Assembly: GCA_933207985.1 (NCBI GenBank)
Contig: OW240914.1
Coordinates: forward strand, 130,015,915 to 130,079,914
Length of the DNA stretch: 64,000 bases
Direction: 5' to 3'
DNA from: Pelobates cultripes
Lineage: Eukaryota > Chordata > Amphibia > Anura > Pelobatidae
In this document: positions 34,195 to 45,840 of the stretch, piece after piece
Position numbering within the stretch: position 1 is the stretch's first letter
How the letters are laid out: each line of letters begins with the position of its first letter
Translations under genes and position numbers: made by a program
The notes under the pieces: model-generated
What the model was told of the DNA's origin: nothing
The model's input: the letters and a program-made list of their open reading frames with translations, nothing else
The model's database searches: none

Positions 34195-34630
34195 ATCTCG
34201 TTCAATTGGTCTGGGTGCAGTGTCCCTTATAGTTTAGCCCTCCAGCTGCAAACATTGCAGTTTCAGTGAAAATACAATGTTTACATTGCAGGGTTAAAGC
34301 CTTCCTCTAGTGGCTGTCTCTCAGACAGCCACTAGAGGCGTTTCCTGGCATGTGAAACGATGTTGAACGTCCTTACGCTTTGCATGAGTACTCCCAGCTC
34401 CTTCTAAACCCTTTAATTAAATTATTTCCTATGGGAAAGATCTTATTTGCATGTGCCTTAGGTTGCCCCATTAGCTGACATTGGAGCAGGAGGAGCCTGA
34501 CCCAGCACCGAGGAACCTTGGTGCTGGAATCCGGTAAGTGTTTAAAGGTTATTTATTTTTTTAACCCTTCTTTATTTGCCCATGGAGTGCGGGCGGCACT
34601 ATAGTGTTGGGAATACAATTTTGTATTATA
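34195..34630 (+). repeat. MITE family C copy
   Basis: It runs from 'tcacttcatctcgttcaattggtctgggtgc' through 'agtggctgtctctcagacagccactag' (a perfect-looking palindrome) to 'ggcactatagtgttgggaatac'. Confidence 0.65.
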
Positions 34631-35277
34631 TATAATATATATAATAATCTATGCAGACTGCAGTAAAGAAACCTGCTCAAAACACATTCAGAAACTCAAG
34701 GGGGACAAGGCTGTCTGATAGATAAGAAAGTCTAAATATATCTTTAAAGAATGATAGTAGAAAAATAAATATTAAAAATAGAAGAAAAAGACAAATGGGA
34801 TAAAAAAAATCATCTGTAAGTAGTAGTACAGATATTGAGGTTACAGAGGGAGCAGTATATCTCCATGCTCATTGTCTTGGAAAGAAAGTGACCTTGTTGG
34901 CAGGATGCTCCTTTTGAGCTAGGTCTGCAAGTAAATAGAACCAGGTGACCCAAAATTAAATTCAAATTTATTTGAAAACTGTTACATACTATTCTTACAA
35001 GGGAATTAAATATATATTGGCATTTAAACAACCTATGATGGTAACACAGAAGTTCTGTGGTGATAATATGTAGAGGAATGCCTTAGATTTTGAGATTGGT
35101 ACACCTCTGCTGGTCCTCCAAGAGATTGGTTTTCTGCATTAGATGCTTATAAGGCCAGCTAAAGTTCCACAGTGGAATGCTCTGGGTACAATTAATGTGC
35201 TCTCAATAACCTTGCAGCATCATTACGTGCTACAGTCCGTTAGAAGAGACTCTGTAGTCATCAAAACAACTTTAGCT

Positions 35278-35432
35278 TTAAAGGATTCTATAGTGTAAAA
35301 AGTATTCCTAGCTCTATAGTGCCCTCTGGTCTATCCACCCCCGTGGCACATAAATGGTTTTACATTGCAGGACTAAAGGGGTCAGGGATTTCAATGAGCT
35401 GAAGTGGTCCAGGTGGCTATAATGTCCCTTTA
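35278..35432 (+). repeat. Short MITE, TTTAAAGG ... CCCTTTA ends
   Basis: It is about 155 bp, starting 'aaaggattctatagtg' and ending 'ctataatgtccctttat'. It is a compact relative of the other MITEs. Confidence 0.6.
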
Positions 35433-35599
35433 TTGAAGCAGTTTTGGTGTATACATAATGGTCCTGCACTTTAACCGCTTAATTCTCTGTTACTCAGGCG
35501 TTAAACCACTTCGTTCAGGGCTTGACAAATTTGTTTGGAATCTAGGAGTCCGCTAAAAAGTTAGGAGACAACCATTTTCAACAAGAAAATGCAATTCTT

Positions 35600-35860
35600 A
35601 AAGGGACACTATAGTCATCAGAACCACTGCAGCTTGATGTAGTTCTGGTGTCTATAGCCTGTCCCTGCAAGCCTTTCAGTATAAACACGTTCAGTGTCTC
35701 CAAGCTCTGCATGGAGGCGCTGAATGTTCCTCATAGAAATTAATTAATTTAATGCATCTCTATGAGGTGATGCAGATTGGCACATTTGCTCACTATGCTT
35801 TCCAAGAGGAAAGCATTGGTTTAGCTAAGATTATCAAGATTGGAACCAGCCATGGCAAAA
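35600..35860 (-). repeat. MITE family B, partial
   Basis: It opens 'aaagggacactatagtcatcag' and includes the 'atttaatgcatctctatgaggt' block before breaking into unrelated sequence. Confidence 0.6.
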
Positions 35861-35924
35861 CTGGCACGGTGTGGGAAAAACTGTGAGCAAAAACACCTTC
35901 CTCATACTTCGGAGGGGCAGGTAC

Positions 35925-36150
35925 CTAAACGCGCACACGCACACACTCACGCTGACAACAGGCATGCACGCACACACTCTGATGGGCTTGCACACACTGA
36001 CAGGCTCACATATACACACACACACACTTACTTTTAATTGATCACCACTCAGCTTCCCTAGCTTTGGGAGGCTGAGTGGGGGCAGATACCTAAAAGCGTG
36101 CACACACTCTGCCATACACACTCACGCTGACAACAAGCTTACTTGCACAC
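35925..36150 (+). repeat. Cytosine/adenine-rich low-complexity tract
   Basis: It contains impure ACACACTCACGCTGAC-type repeats, partly duplicated at about 35935-35960 and 36110-36135. ORFs across it on either strand are repeat artefacts. Confidence 0.75.
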
Positions 36151-36379
36151 ACTGACATTTTTGTTTTAATTGAAACCTATTCAGCCTCCCTACCTTTGGG
36201 AGAGCTGAGTGGGTCTTTCCCTGGGGTCCAGTGGGGCTGCTTTCTTTGTGCGTGCGAGGGTGCAGTACTGTGCCTGCAGCTCCTCTCTGCTACCTTGCGC
36301 TCTCTGACCTGGTGCCTGGGATTTGTCGAGCTCTGCCCTAGTCACACTTCCCCCTGCCTGTGACTTGCACAGTCTCCCC

Positions 36380-37065
36380 GTGCATGTCCTGTAAATTAAG
36401 ATCGAATACCTGTTTTTTTATTTTATGTTATCACACCACATTGCATATACATAGTTGAAATAATAAACAGTATTAAGTCAAGCAAACGCAATATAGAGAA
36501 AACTGTTTTGTGTTGTGAAAGGTTTTTGTAGGATAAAGATAGAAAAAATAAGAAATAGTAATATAATTATAGTATCACTGGTGCAGCCGAAAATACATCA
36601 ATGTAAAGGTAAAACAAATTAAAGGAAATGAGCATAAAATCGTGGAAAAAAAAGTGGTTGAACAAATGTGATTCTGCATAATAAAAATGCAGTCTATCCT
36701 ATTAACGGCTCTCAGACAATTCCTCTTTCAGGCATTAGGTGACTTACAGGGCCTCTGAAACCACTCGGGCCAGCCGAGGATCCAGGTGATCCTTGAGAAC
36801 ACCATATGCTGTCTCCAAGACCTATGGTTTAATCGATAGAGAGATCTTATGTTTAAACCTTTATACTGCACATCCTGTTTCATTTTGAATTACCTCTTGC
36901 TCTGTTAATAGCCCTCTAGACCTTGCAGGAGCCTCTTGTATGTGATTAAAGTTCTATTTATAAAGCAAGAGATAAAAACTTGGAAATTAAGTTCAACTGA
37001 TTAAAATAGATTATTATTTTTTTCCATGCAAGCTGCGTCAGTCTAAGCCAGGGGAGGTGTGGCTA
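36380..37065. other. Unassigned intergenic sequence
   Basis: AT-rich sequence without recognisable exon, RNA or transposon motif. Confidence 0.4.
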
Positions 37066-37385
37066 GGGCAAAAACAACACTATAAGGTTAGAAATACAAA
37101 CCTGTATTCCTGACCCTATATTGCTAAAAATACTATTTAGCTTAACAGCCCCCCTTAAATAAGTAGAAATTTTACCTTTCTTCCTTGTGTTGCATGGGTC
37201 CGCCAGCGCTGGTCCCACCTCCGCTCCTCAGCTGAGATAATCAAAATTGACAATCTAAGCCAATCTAATATTTTCCTAGGCTAATGCACACACAGGAAAA
37301 ACTCTGCTCTGCCCCATTCCGCATCTCCTCATAGAGGTGCTTTGGTTCAATTAATTTTTATGCGGAAAGTTGCAGAGCGTGGAGG
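37066..37385 (+). repeat. MITE family B, left part
   Basis: It starts 'acactataaggttagaaatac' with the fold-back 'tgtattcctgaccctatattg', includes 'catctcctcatagagg', and ends near 37385 where a CA-rich tract begins. Confidence 0.65.
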
Positions 37386-37439
37386 CGATAAACGTCAGTG
37401 CTTCTCGTCGTTGTGCAGCACCGACCCATAAAGCTCTGT

Positions 37440-37760
37440 GTGTGGGGGTGACAGATACACAGGTGCATATACTGATACACATACAGCTAAACACACTGAC
37501 ATACATGCAGATACACACAATATAACACATGCTGATACACCGACACACAGAAGGACATTTCTAAAGATACTAACACTGACACACATGCAGATACACAAAC
37601 ACATATATGCAGACAAACAGATACACAGACACACTTAATGACAACCGTTGAGATACACAAAATGACACTCATACAGATACATATGCAAATAGATACACAC
37701 AGATACCGATACAGACATATACAGGCAAACTGATACCCATGCAGACACACATGCAAACTG
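37440..37760 (+). repeat. GATACACA/ACACTGACA degenerate satellite-like tract
   Basis: About 320 bp of imperfect 8- to 12-base units. The Cys/Val-rich ORFs on the - strand come from this repeat. Confidence 0.8.
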
Positions 37761-38423
37761 TAAAAATAATTGAGTCACCCTCCTGTTTCCTGGTGACTTC
37801 CTCGGGGTCCAGTGGCTGCCTTAGGCTGATGGGAGTCAGAGCTCTGACTCCCTCCTCTCCTTCGACAGTGCTCTCCTCCTGCACGGCTCTGTTAGCTGGG
37901 TGGAAGTGACGGCTTCCTCCCAGCTCTGACATCATCACTTGGGCCAGGTCATGCTCTTAAAGGACCGCAGTGAATACCGCCACAAGTGCTCTCTCCGTTG
38001 CTACCTACGTGGAGATATCCACCGGAGAGAGACGCAAGCCCCAGCAGAATCCCTGGAACTGTGAGTCGGCTTTACAAGCCGCAGAGTCTTGCTGGCCGCC
38101 TGGAAGTCCATGTTGGCCAATAGGAGAAGGGCTATCATTCAAACTGGTTTTGCGCCCTTTCTCCCAGTTGGCCGGCGAGACACCTCCCTACCCTGAGCGC
38201 CGATTGGGGCAAATTGGTTTGCGCCCCTTCTTCTGATTGGCCACCACATAGTTTAGACGGGAAATTTGAATTACCGGCCAAAACTAAGTGATTCTATGGA
38301 GCTATTTTCGGGTATGTACAGAGCCTCAAGCTTAGACTTTATATGATTATTCCTCTGGCTCTGTACATCTGATCACTCCGCTATTTGCAGGGATCGTAGA
38401 TAGGACCAGGAGCTATTCGGGGA

Positions 38424-38815
38424 TATGGTGTCATGGCTGCTAGTGTGGTCCAACACGCAGAAATTATGTAAACATATACATAAAAAAGGAAAGGAAATAA
38501 AAGGACAGAGCGTAAACTGGACCTTAGAATGGCCGGACTAATACGCTAGAGATAGAGAATGGTCAAAGGGAAAGCCGAGATCAAGGAAGCCAGAAATACT
38601 GAGATACCGTTTAAACAAGTCAAGTCAGGGGAACCAGAATTCGGAATAACCAGGAAAAAGCCAAGATCAGGATACCAGGAAGTCAGATTCACAAAGATAA
38701 ACGCACTCTCGGGAACCAGGAACAGGAAACCACGGCAGGGCAAGGAACTGGAGTGAATTAGGGATTTAAATATCCCTCTCTGAGCTCTGGTTGGTCAGAG
38801 GGTGACCTCTGACCC
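38424..38815 (+). repeat. Dispersed repeat family X, copy 1
   Basis: It shares a common order with 62568-62900: a start 'tgtca', 'aacacgcagaa'/'agcacgtagaa', 'aaagccgagatcaaggaa'-like purine-rich prose, 'ggaaccaggaacagg', 'aaaccacggcagggca', and an end near 'ctgacccca'. No protein is seen. It may be the internal or end region of a retroelement. Confidence 0.55.
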
Positions 38816-38978
38816 CAGAATGTGCGTGTGCGTTGACGTTGTGACGTCACGCGCACGCCCGTATAAATTTGAGGGGCGGAGCTTGTGGTCTGCGCAACCA
38901 CGTTGTCGCAGGTAAGCTCGCAATATTGGTCGGGCACGGCTGCGCCATGCGGCGGGCCGGGAGCCGCAACATATGGCA

Positions 38979-39352
38979 TGTGGGGGTGCGTTACTGTATA
39001 TTGTGTATTTTTGTTTTTTTTGTGTGTTCAGCTTCCTGTGTCCAGGAGATACCATTATCTCCAAGACATAGCGACGCCGGGGTGGGCTTATGTTTTGTAT
39101 TGCTGTAAATGGAGACCCTCTGTGGGGGTCTGTGCATAAATACTGTGTATTTATATAATACTGTATCTTGCCTGCAATAAACAGTTCTATTTTGCCCTTC
39201 ACTCAACTAGGGTTTGAGTGATACCACGATTGCCTTCCTGCATGCGACTATAATCACTGGCTAGCCGCTCTAATCACTCTTGGGCTGGGCACAACTGGGA
39301 AGGGGCGACCACAGGCGGTAGTAACCTATCCTCAAGAGGGTATACCGCCACA
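38979..39352 (+). repeat. Possible solo LTR (374 bp)
   Basis: It begins TGTGGGGGTGCG, ends CCGCCACA, and is flanked by tggca and gggca, a 5-bp duplication with one mismatch. An AATAAA lies at about 39176. Directly upstream (38830-38875) are a TGACGTCA and a TATAAA. The boundaries are plausible but not proven. Confidence 0.4.
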
Positions 39353-39619
39353 GGGCACCAGGAAATACATTGCCTTCAGGTGACCCCAAGAGCATGGGCC
39401 ATCCGATGGGTCCATTCAATGCTGCTCCAGCGGTTGTTCCGCTCGGCCAGGGCTGCAGCACAGTGCCGGTGGGTCAACAGGGCGACCGGGCCCGTCACTT
39501 CAGGGGGCCTGGCTGCCCTGTCAACTCCTTGACTGGGGTGCGACCCCTGCAGTACCCGCCACTGGACATGATCTATACAACAAACTGCTTCTTTAAGCTA
39601 AAGTTGTATTGATGCCTAA

Positions 39620-41560
39620 AGTATCCCTTTAACACTCTGGTAATGCACATTTGGGAGGGGTATATTACTGAAAAGAGTGAACGCAGAACTGGTGGCTTTC
39701 TTAGTTTTTTTTTTTTTAGGTTTTTCTTTACGTTTTGGTTTTGATATTAATTTCAATGTTTTTAATTGAGCTATATATTTTCTTGTAATGTGTAATAGAA
39801 AAATTGATGAAATACAAAGCTTTAATTATCTTACGAATGCTCTCCAAACATGTTTTTGGTTATGTCAAACTATTGTCTTTTGTAATTGGTGATTGCATGC
39901 AACCCGAATAGATACACGTTGTAATCTTGCTGTATCTGTTGTTAAAGATAGTTAAGTTGATGATATTCGGGAGGGTTGCAGTCTCTTGAAGCTTGTTCTT
40001 CCAAGGAAACTGGGTAGTCATTTATGAACAACGCCATATTGGGCACAGCGTCTCGTTTGTTGGGCTGCTGCTTCTTACCAGGTCTATGACAAGGTCTGAA
40101 AGGTGTTTTAATAAAATGGGATTTTATTTTTAACATACATCCGCTTCACTCACCCACTATAGGCTAATAGAATGGTTAGTAAGCAGTAGTTCATTTTTTC
40201 CTATTGTCATTGTCATTAAACCAAATCTTTTACTTCAGCCTCCATGATGAATGCATGGTTAATATTAATATTATATTAAGATGGAGTATTTTTATTGCAG
40301 TTATGTACAAGAAAATAGCAAATTGAGTTCCATATACTTTGTAACCAAATCATGTCCATTATTAATATTATTATTATTTATAAAGCGCTAACAAATTCCG
40401 CAGCGCTGTATTACACTTGTGTTAGCATAACTATATTGGGCAGAGGGCAAGGTAAATATGCAGAGCAATGTAAATGAATGCAGAGCAGTTTCTCTGCTCC
40501 TCCTGCCAAAAGTGTTGATTGCGGAAATGAAGCCTGCCAGGACATGATTTTTAATTTCCTGCACAAGCTTTGGCCTTTACTTCCTCGGGGCTTTTAGTGT
40601 CAAACAGGAATTAAAATGAAAAAATTCTGAGCAAACTGAGACACCAAAAAAGGACGGAGTATGCAGGAATATCTACTTAAACTACAGCGTTTCTCACTGT
40701 GAAACCTTCCAGAACTTATACTGTATATATTGTTCTTTGAAATGCTTGTCAGGCTTGTAGGCTTGTTTTTCAGACTCCTGGCTCTGAGTTCCTGCATCAG
40801 AATAATAATTTTGTAGGGAGAAAGAATGATCGTTTGTGTCAAGGTCGTAACATCCTAGACATCTCACTTACACATAGTTCTCCGTCCCCTTGCTCAGTGT
40901 TAAATTACAATGGCCATTATTGGGGGGGTCCTGAGAATTGGCTGTCAGGGCAGTTCTGCTCCACTGAACGCGGGTAATTTAAGTTGTTCCCCAATGGAGT
41001 CTGTAGAAACACACAGAGCACAGTGTGTGTCCCAGCTGCACAGAATGGAGACTTTATTGTTTCACTCAGGATCGCTCTCAAATCCTTCTAACATTTTTTT
41101 TCTCCAAATCAACAGGATCTTTTCACATTGCAAGATGTGACTGTCACTTTGCAGTGACCTTAACCACGCCACCATTACATTCCACATAGACGTTGACAGC
41201 AGGTTCTCTTGGCCCACCCAGTCTGCACCCATCTTACCTACTTGACCCATGACCTTGTTTTATAATAGGGATCATGGGACTATATCAACCACATGCTGCA
41301 TAATAGCAAAGCAGAAAACCAAGGACTGATTTTAATGCCAAAAAGTAACGAGTCAATTCAGACAAAACAAAATCTCATAAGGAGACCATTTAAAAGAGAA
41401 CACAATTGTGTTTTCTTGTGTTACATATTATTTTTAATGCTGCATTTCTGTGATGTTTTCCATGTTTAATATAAATAATTGCGAGTGCTTGATGTAACTG
41501 TACCTCAGTATATAAAATGGCTATGCATTTATATTGGCTCTCTACAATCGCACATTGAGT
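39620..41560. other. Intergenic sequence with one LINE tail
   Basis: It is mostly unassigned AT-rich sequence. An antisense L2-type tail (ATT repeats, 'agcgctaacaaattccgcagcgctg') occupies 40362-40420. No exon is seen. Confidence 0.45.
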
Positions 41561-41569
41561 CTTCACTCA

Positions 41570-41730
41570 TTATTATTATTATATTTGTATAGCACCAACA
41601 AATTCCGCAGCACTTTACAATGGGTGGACGAACAGACATGTAGCTGTAACCAGACAAGTTGGACACACAGGAACAGCGGGTTGAGGGCCCTGCTCAATGA
41701 GCTTACATGCTAGAGGGATTGGGGTAAACT
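41570..41730 (-). repeat. L2-type LINE 3' end (antisense)
   Basis: ATT repeats are followed by 'gcaccaacaaattccgcagcac' and then 'ccctgctcaatgagcttacat'. It is the reverse of the LINE 3' UTR and tail. Confidence 0.75.
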
Positions 41731-41790
41731 AACACAAGAGGTAAGGGAAGTATTAGGGAAGTAATGATGTGTGTTGTTTTTTTGAGCCAT

Positions 41791-42252
41791 TAAAGGATCA
41801 CTATAGGCACCCAGACCACTTCAGCTTAATGAGGTGGTCTGGGTGCCTGGTCCATCTAGGGTTACCCTTTTTTCTATAAACATAGCAGTTTCAGAGAAAC
41901 TGCTATGTTTATGTTAGGGTTAATCCTGCCTCTAGTGGCTGTCTCATTGACAGCCGCAAGAGGGCTTCCGCGTTTCTCACTGTGAAAATCACAGTGAGAA
42001 GATGCCAGTGTCCATAGGAAAGCATTGTGAATTCTTTCCTATGGACTGGATGAAAGCGCGCGCGGCACCTGCCGCGCATGCGCATTCAACCGAAGAGGAG
42101 GAGAGCTCCCCGCCCGGCACTAGAGAAAGAGGTAAGTTTAACCCCTTCCTCTCCATCCAGCCCGGCGGGAGGGGGACCCTGAGGGTGGGGGCACCCTCAG
42201 GGCACTATAGTGCCAGGAGTATGTTTTCCTGGCACTATAGTGGTCCTTTAAC
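41791..42252 (-). mobile_element. MITE family A, third copy (reverse)
   Basis: It runs from TTAAAGGATCACTATAGG to CTATAGTGGTCCTTTAA, in the opposite orientation to the copies at 6951 and 10737. It lies immediately next to the 3' end of the L2-type LINE. Confidence 0.8.
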
Positions 42253-42255
42253 AGT

Positions 42256-43701
42256 GTAATTGATAGGCTTTTGCGAAAAAATGATTTTTTAATGATTTTT
42301 TGAGGGAATGGAGACTGGGTGAGCATCTAACTAAGAAGGGAAGGGATTTCCACAGGAACGGTGCAGCCCTAGAGAATTCTTGGATGTGAGCATCAGAGGT
42401 GGGAGTACGAACAGAGGATAGACGCAGGTCTTCGGCAGAGCGTAGGGGCCTAGACGGGACATATTTGTGTATTAGGGTGGATAGAAAGGTGGGATTAGCA
42501 TTATGTAGCGATTTGAAAGCAAGAACCAGAATTTTATATTGAGCCCTATATCTTATGGGAAGCCAATGCAGGGGCTGACAGAGGGGTGAGGCATGGGAGG
42601 TGCGGGCAGACAAGAAGATGAGCCTTGCCACCGCATTCATTATAGACTGCATTGGGACAAGTTGGGAGCACTGAGAAGCAGAATGCAGTAGTCAAGGCGG
42701 GAGAGGACAATGGCATGGACCAGCACCTTAGCCGCATCTGGCGTTAAGTAGGAGCAGATGCGCGCAATGTTTTTGAGATGGAAGTGACAGGATTTAGCAA
42801 TTGACTGGACATGAGGGGTGAAAGAGAGGTCGGAGTCAAAGAGAACACCGAGGCAGCAAGCCTGTTTGGGGGAACTGATGGTAGTACCATTAACGTGGAG
42901 GGAGACAGAGACGGGAGTAGCAACACTAGAGGGAGGAAACAATGTTTTTGAGATGGAAGCGACAGGATTTGGCAATTGACTGGACATGAGGGGTGAAAGA
43001 GAGGTCGGAGTCAAAGAGAACATCTAGGCAGCGAGCCTGTGTGATGGAACTGATGGTAGTACCATTAACGTGGAGGAAGACAGAGACGGGAGTAGCAACA
43101 CTAGAGGGAGGAAAGACCAGAAGTTCTGTTTTGGACAAGTTGAGTTTAAGGAAGTGGGCAGCCATCCAGTTAGAAATAGCAGAGAGACAGTCAGAGACGC
43201 TAGTCAAGAGGAGCAGGGAGAGGTCAGGGGGGGACAGATAGATTTGCGTGTCATCTGCATAGAACTGATAATGGAAGGCAAAGGAGCTGATGAGTTTACC
43301 AAGGGAGGCAATATAGATCGAGAACCAAGGACTGAACCATGGGGGACACCAACAGAGAGAGTTTGGGAGGAAGAGGCAGAGACAGAGAAAGAGACACTAA
43401 AAGAGCACTGGGGAGGTAGGAGGAGCTCCAGGAGAGAGCAATATCTTGTAGACCGAGATAACGGAGGATGAGAAGAACCTGTTGATAATAAATTGGACTC
43501 GAGGAAGTTTGTCAATCTCGCATACACAAGTCTTTCAAGGATCTTGGACGCAAAAGGCAGTAGCGAGATAGGGCGGTAGTTTGACGGGGAGTTAGGGTCA
43601 AGGTTGGGCTTTTTTAGAATCGGGGTTACAGTTGCATGTTTGAAGGGTAATGGAAATATGCCAGATGAGAGGGAGAAATTGACAATTTTAGTGAGAGGCA
43701 A
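42256..43701 (-). pseudogene. L2-type ORF2 pseudogene, reverse transcriptase and C terminus
   Basis: From 43701 down, the frame gives VTPILKKPNLDPNSPSNYRP and ISLLPFASKILERL, the palm entry of L2-group RT. Then comes GVPHGSVLG and, in a neighbouring frame, the YADD box near 43245-43262. After a duplicated block with VNGTTISS and [15 protein letters not shown] it ends with LHWLPIRYRAQYKILVLAF, YVPSRPLRSAEDLRL and PFLWKSLP. This C-terminal signature is typical of fish and frog L2 elements. Confidence 0.8.
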
Positions 43702-43800
43702 AGCAAGAGAAGGACACAGAGTACAGATTACATGTCTGTTAGTCCACCCATTGTACAGCGCTACGGAATCTGATGGCGCTATATAAATAATAAAATATTA
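43690..43800 (+). repeat. L2-type LINE tail inserted in the antisense LINE
   Basis: 'cccattgtacagcgctacgg', 'tggcgctatataaataata' and an A/T tail read on +, opposite to the surrounding LINE. This is therefore a second, nested insertion or its remnant. Confidence 0.65.
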
Positions 43801-44795
43801 ATGAGATACGAGGGAATAGGATCAAGGGAACAGGTGGTGGGGTGGGAGGACCGGAGCAGACCAGAAACCTCTTCCGCTGTAGCAGGTGTGAATGAACATA
43901 GAACAGTAGAGGGAGTGAAGTTGGGGAAGTATTGTAAGGGGAAGGAGAGAGATGAGAGATCTCTTCCCTGATTGGAGAGATATTGTCAGTGAAGTGAGTT
44001 GCAAAGTTTGTGGCAGTAAAGTTGGTAGGAGGAGGAGGAGCAACAGGACGAAGAAGAGAGTTAAAAGTGTGAAATAGTTGTTCGTGTTCACGGGAGAGTG
44101 TGATTATGAAGATATTTAAGTAATTTACTTTTGCAGAGCAAAGAGCCAAGCTGTACAAGCACAGCATAAATTTATAGTGGAAAGAGTCAGATGTGGAGTG
44201 AGACTTTCATCAGCAGTGTTCAACAGTTCTGTATCGAGTCAGCTTGGTATGCCAAGGTTGTAGTTAGGGGCGCTTTCTGCGTTTAAGTATAGGAGGTGCC
44301 ATGATGTCTAGTTGAGAGGAGAAGGTGGAATTGTAGAAGAAGATAGCAGAGCTAGGGCAGGTGAGGTTTGAGATAGGTAAAAGGATAGTTTGGAGGTTAG
44401 GGGAGAAGCGCTATAGACATTGCAGTTTTCTGTGATATTGATGTGCTTAGGGTGATGTTAGTTGGGTCTTGGGTGTGCTGATGTCAAAAGTCAGCAGATG
44501 GTGGTCAGATAGAGGAAAAGGAATACTGGAAAGATTAGAGGCGGTACAGAGGTTGGTGAAGGCGAGATCAAGAGTGTTTCCCGCTGTATGGATTGCTGAA
44601 TTAGACCAGTGCATGAGGCCATAGGATGAGGTTACAGAGAGCCTACAGTACCCTATATTCTCACACTCACCGCTGACTCTGGGGAGATTATAATCCACAG
44701 TAATGAACTCCCTTCCTCTTCACACAATGTGTAGTTGCTGAGGGGTTACAATGTAATGGACATGTGCCATAATTCCCATCTACAGGGAGCACCTA

Positions 44796-45070
44796 CTTAA
44801 ATGAACACTACAAGCACCATAACCACTACAGCTCACCCTTCACCTCTCTCCATTGTAAGTAGCCAAACTAATTTAACCTGGAATGACTTCTTACCTGGGG
44901 TCCTTCTAATGCTGCTTCCCATTTCCAGTAGTACCAATGGAGACCAAAGTTCTCTGAGTGATCCCCAGCAGTCCAGAACTCAGAGCGATCAACTGATGTT
45001 CTCAGCCAATGAGCTTAGCTCAGGAGAGCTAATGAAAGCTCACATTAAAAGGGATTCTAAAGTGTAAGGA
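44796..45070 (+). repeat. MITE-like block
   Basis: It opens 'aatgaacactacaagcaccat' and ends 'aaaagggattctaaagtg', similar in design to families B and D. Confidence 0.5.
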
Positions 45071-45840
45071 ATACAACTAAATAAATGTATAAATAAATGG
45101 CCCAGAGTTGTAAAGATACAGCCATGTGACAGCTGTGTCAGAGAAAAGTTGACAAGGGCACTGTGTTTAATGTGGGTGCAAGGTCTGACATTCAGACAAA
45201 GTTCCCCTTAGCAATGGAATCTTCCTCCTAAATTTGAGAAACTGTCTGTTAAATATATCTACACACACAAGAAAAAGAAAGCTAAGTGTTTTTTTTGTTT
45301 TTTTTTTAGCAGAGGTTGGTGGTTGTCTTCCACATATTTTTGCAAAGTGAGCTATAGGAGCTAGGGTGGGCGAGTGTAGTGCTGAAGATGTGTGTGACAT
45401 GGTTACAAGAAACCACATAAATAAAGAGATCTTTGAATTGTCAAATGTGTTAACTTTTTGTTGACAATGGTCCCTTAAGCATGTCATGCACATTCAAAAA
45501 CAGCTGTATGAAATTATGCATGGCTGTATTAAATTGGTTGGAACAGTAAAAAATGTTGTTCCTTGATCTCGCTTCTTTGTATTTCTGCTGATGTTCAGCG
45601 CCAAGAGGTCAACAAGGAAAGTCCTTCATAAAGTATAATGGAGGTCACTTCCACCCATCCAACACTGCTTCAGCAGCATTCTGTGTTATGGGCAATCCCG
45701 GTTAGCTACTGTGCAGTGTTTCCTGCCAACCTGGAATGACATGTCCCTTTTAAACCCACAAGCAACACAAATTATAGGGTCTCTGGTCTGAACCCACATT
45801 GGCCCTGCCATCACCAGCCTCCTTCACTGCCTGTGTGTGC

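Larger units (their letters stand above)
42256..44712 (-). mobile_element. L2/CR1-group LINE, antisense, 5' truncated
   Basis: Read on -, it starts inside the endonuclease (SDHHLLTFDIS at about 44475), passes the linker, RT motifs ([17 protein letters not shown], and YADDTQI by frame choice near 43245) and the C-terminal domain, then ends QLHC and a stop. Many frameshifts and a 175-bp internal duplication make it inactive. A separate + strand LINE tail is inserted at about 43690-43800. Confidence 0.8.

Noticed and set aside
35840..36121. His/Thr-rich and Cys/Val-rich ORFs
   Set aside because: They come from CA-rich simple sequence.
37351..37938. Several overlapping Cys/Val-rich ORFs on the - strand
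   Set aside because: They follow the GATACACA-type low-complexity tract and have no domain or splice context.
42993..43471. Charged ORFs on the + strand at 43 kb
   Set aside because: They are the antisense shadow of the L2-type reverse transcriptase.
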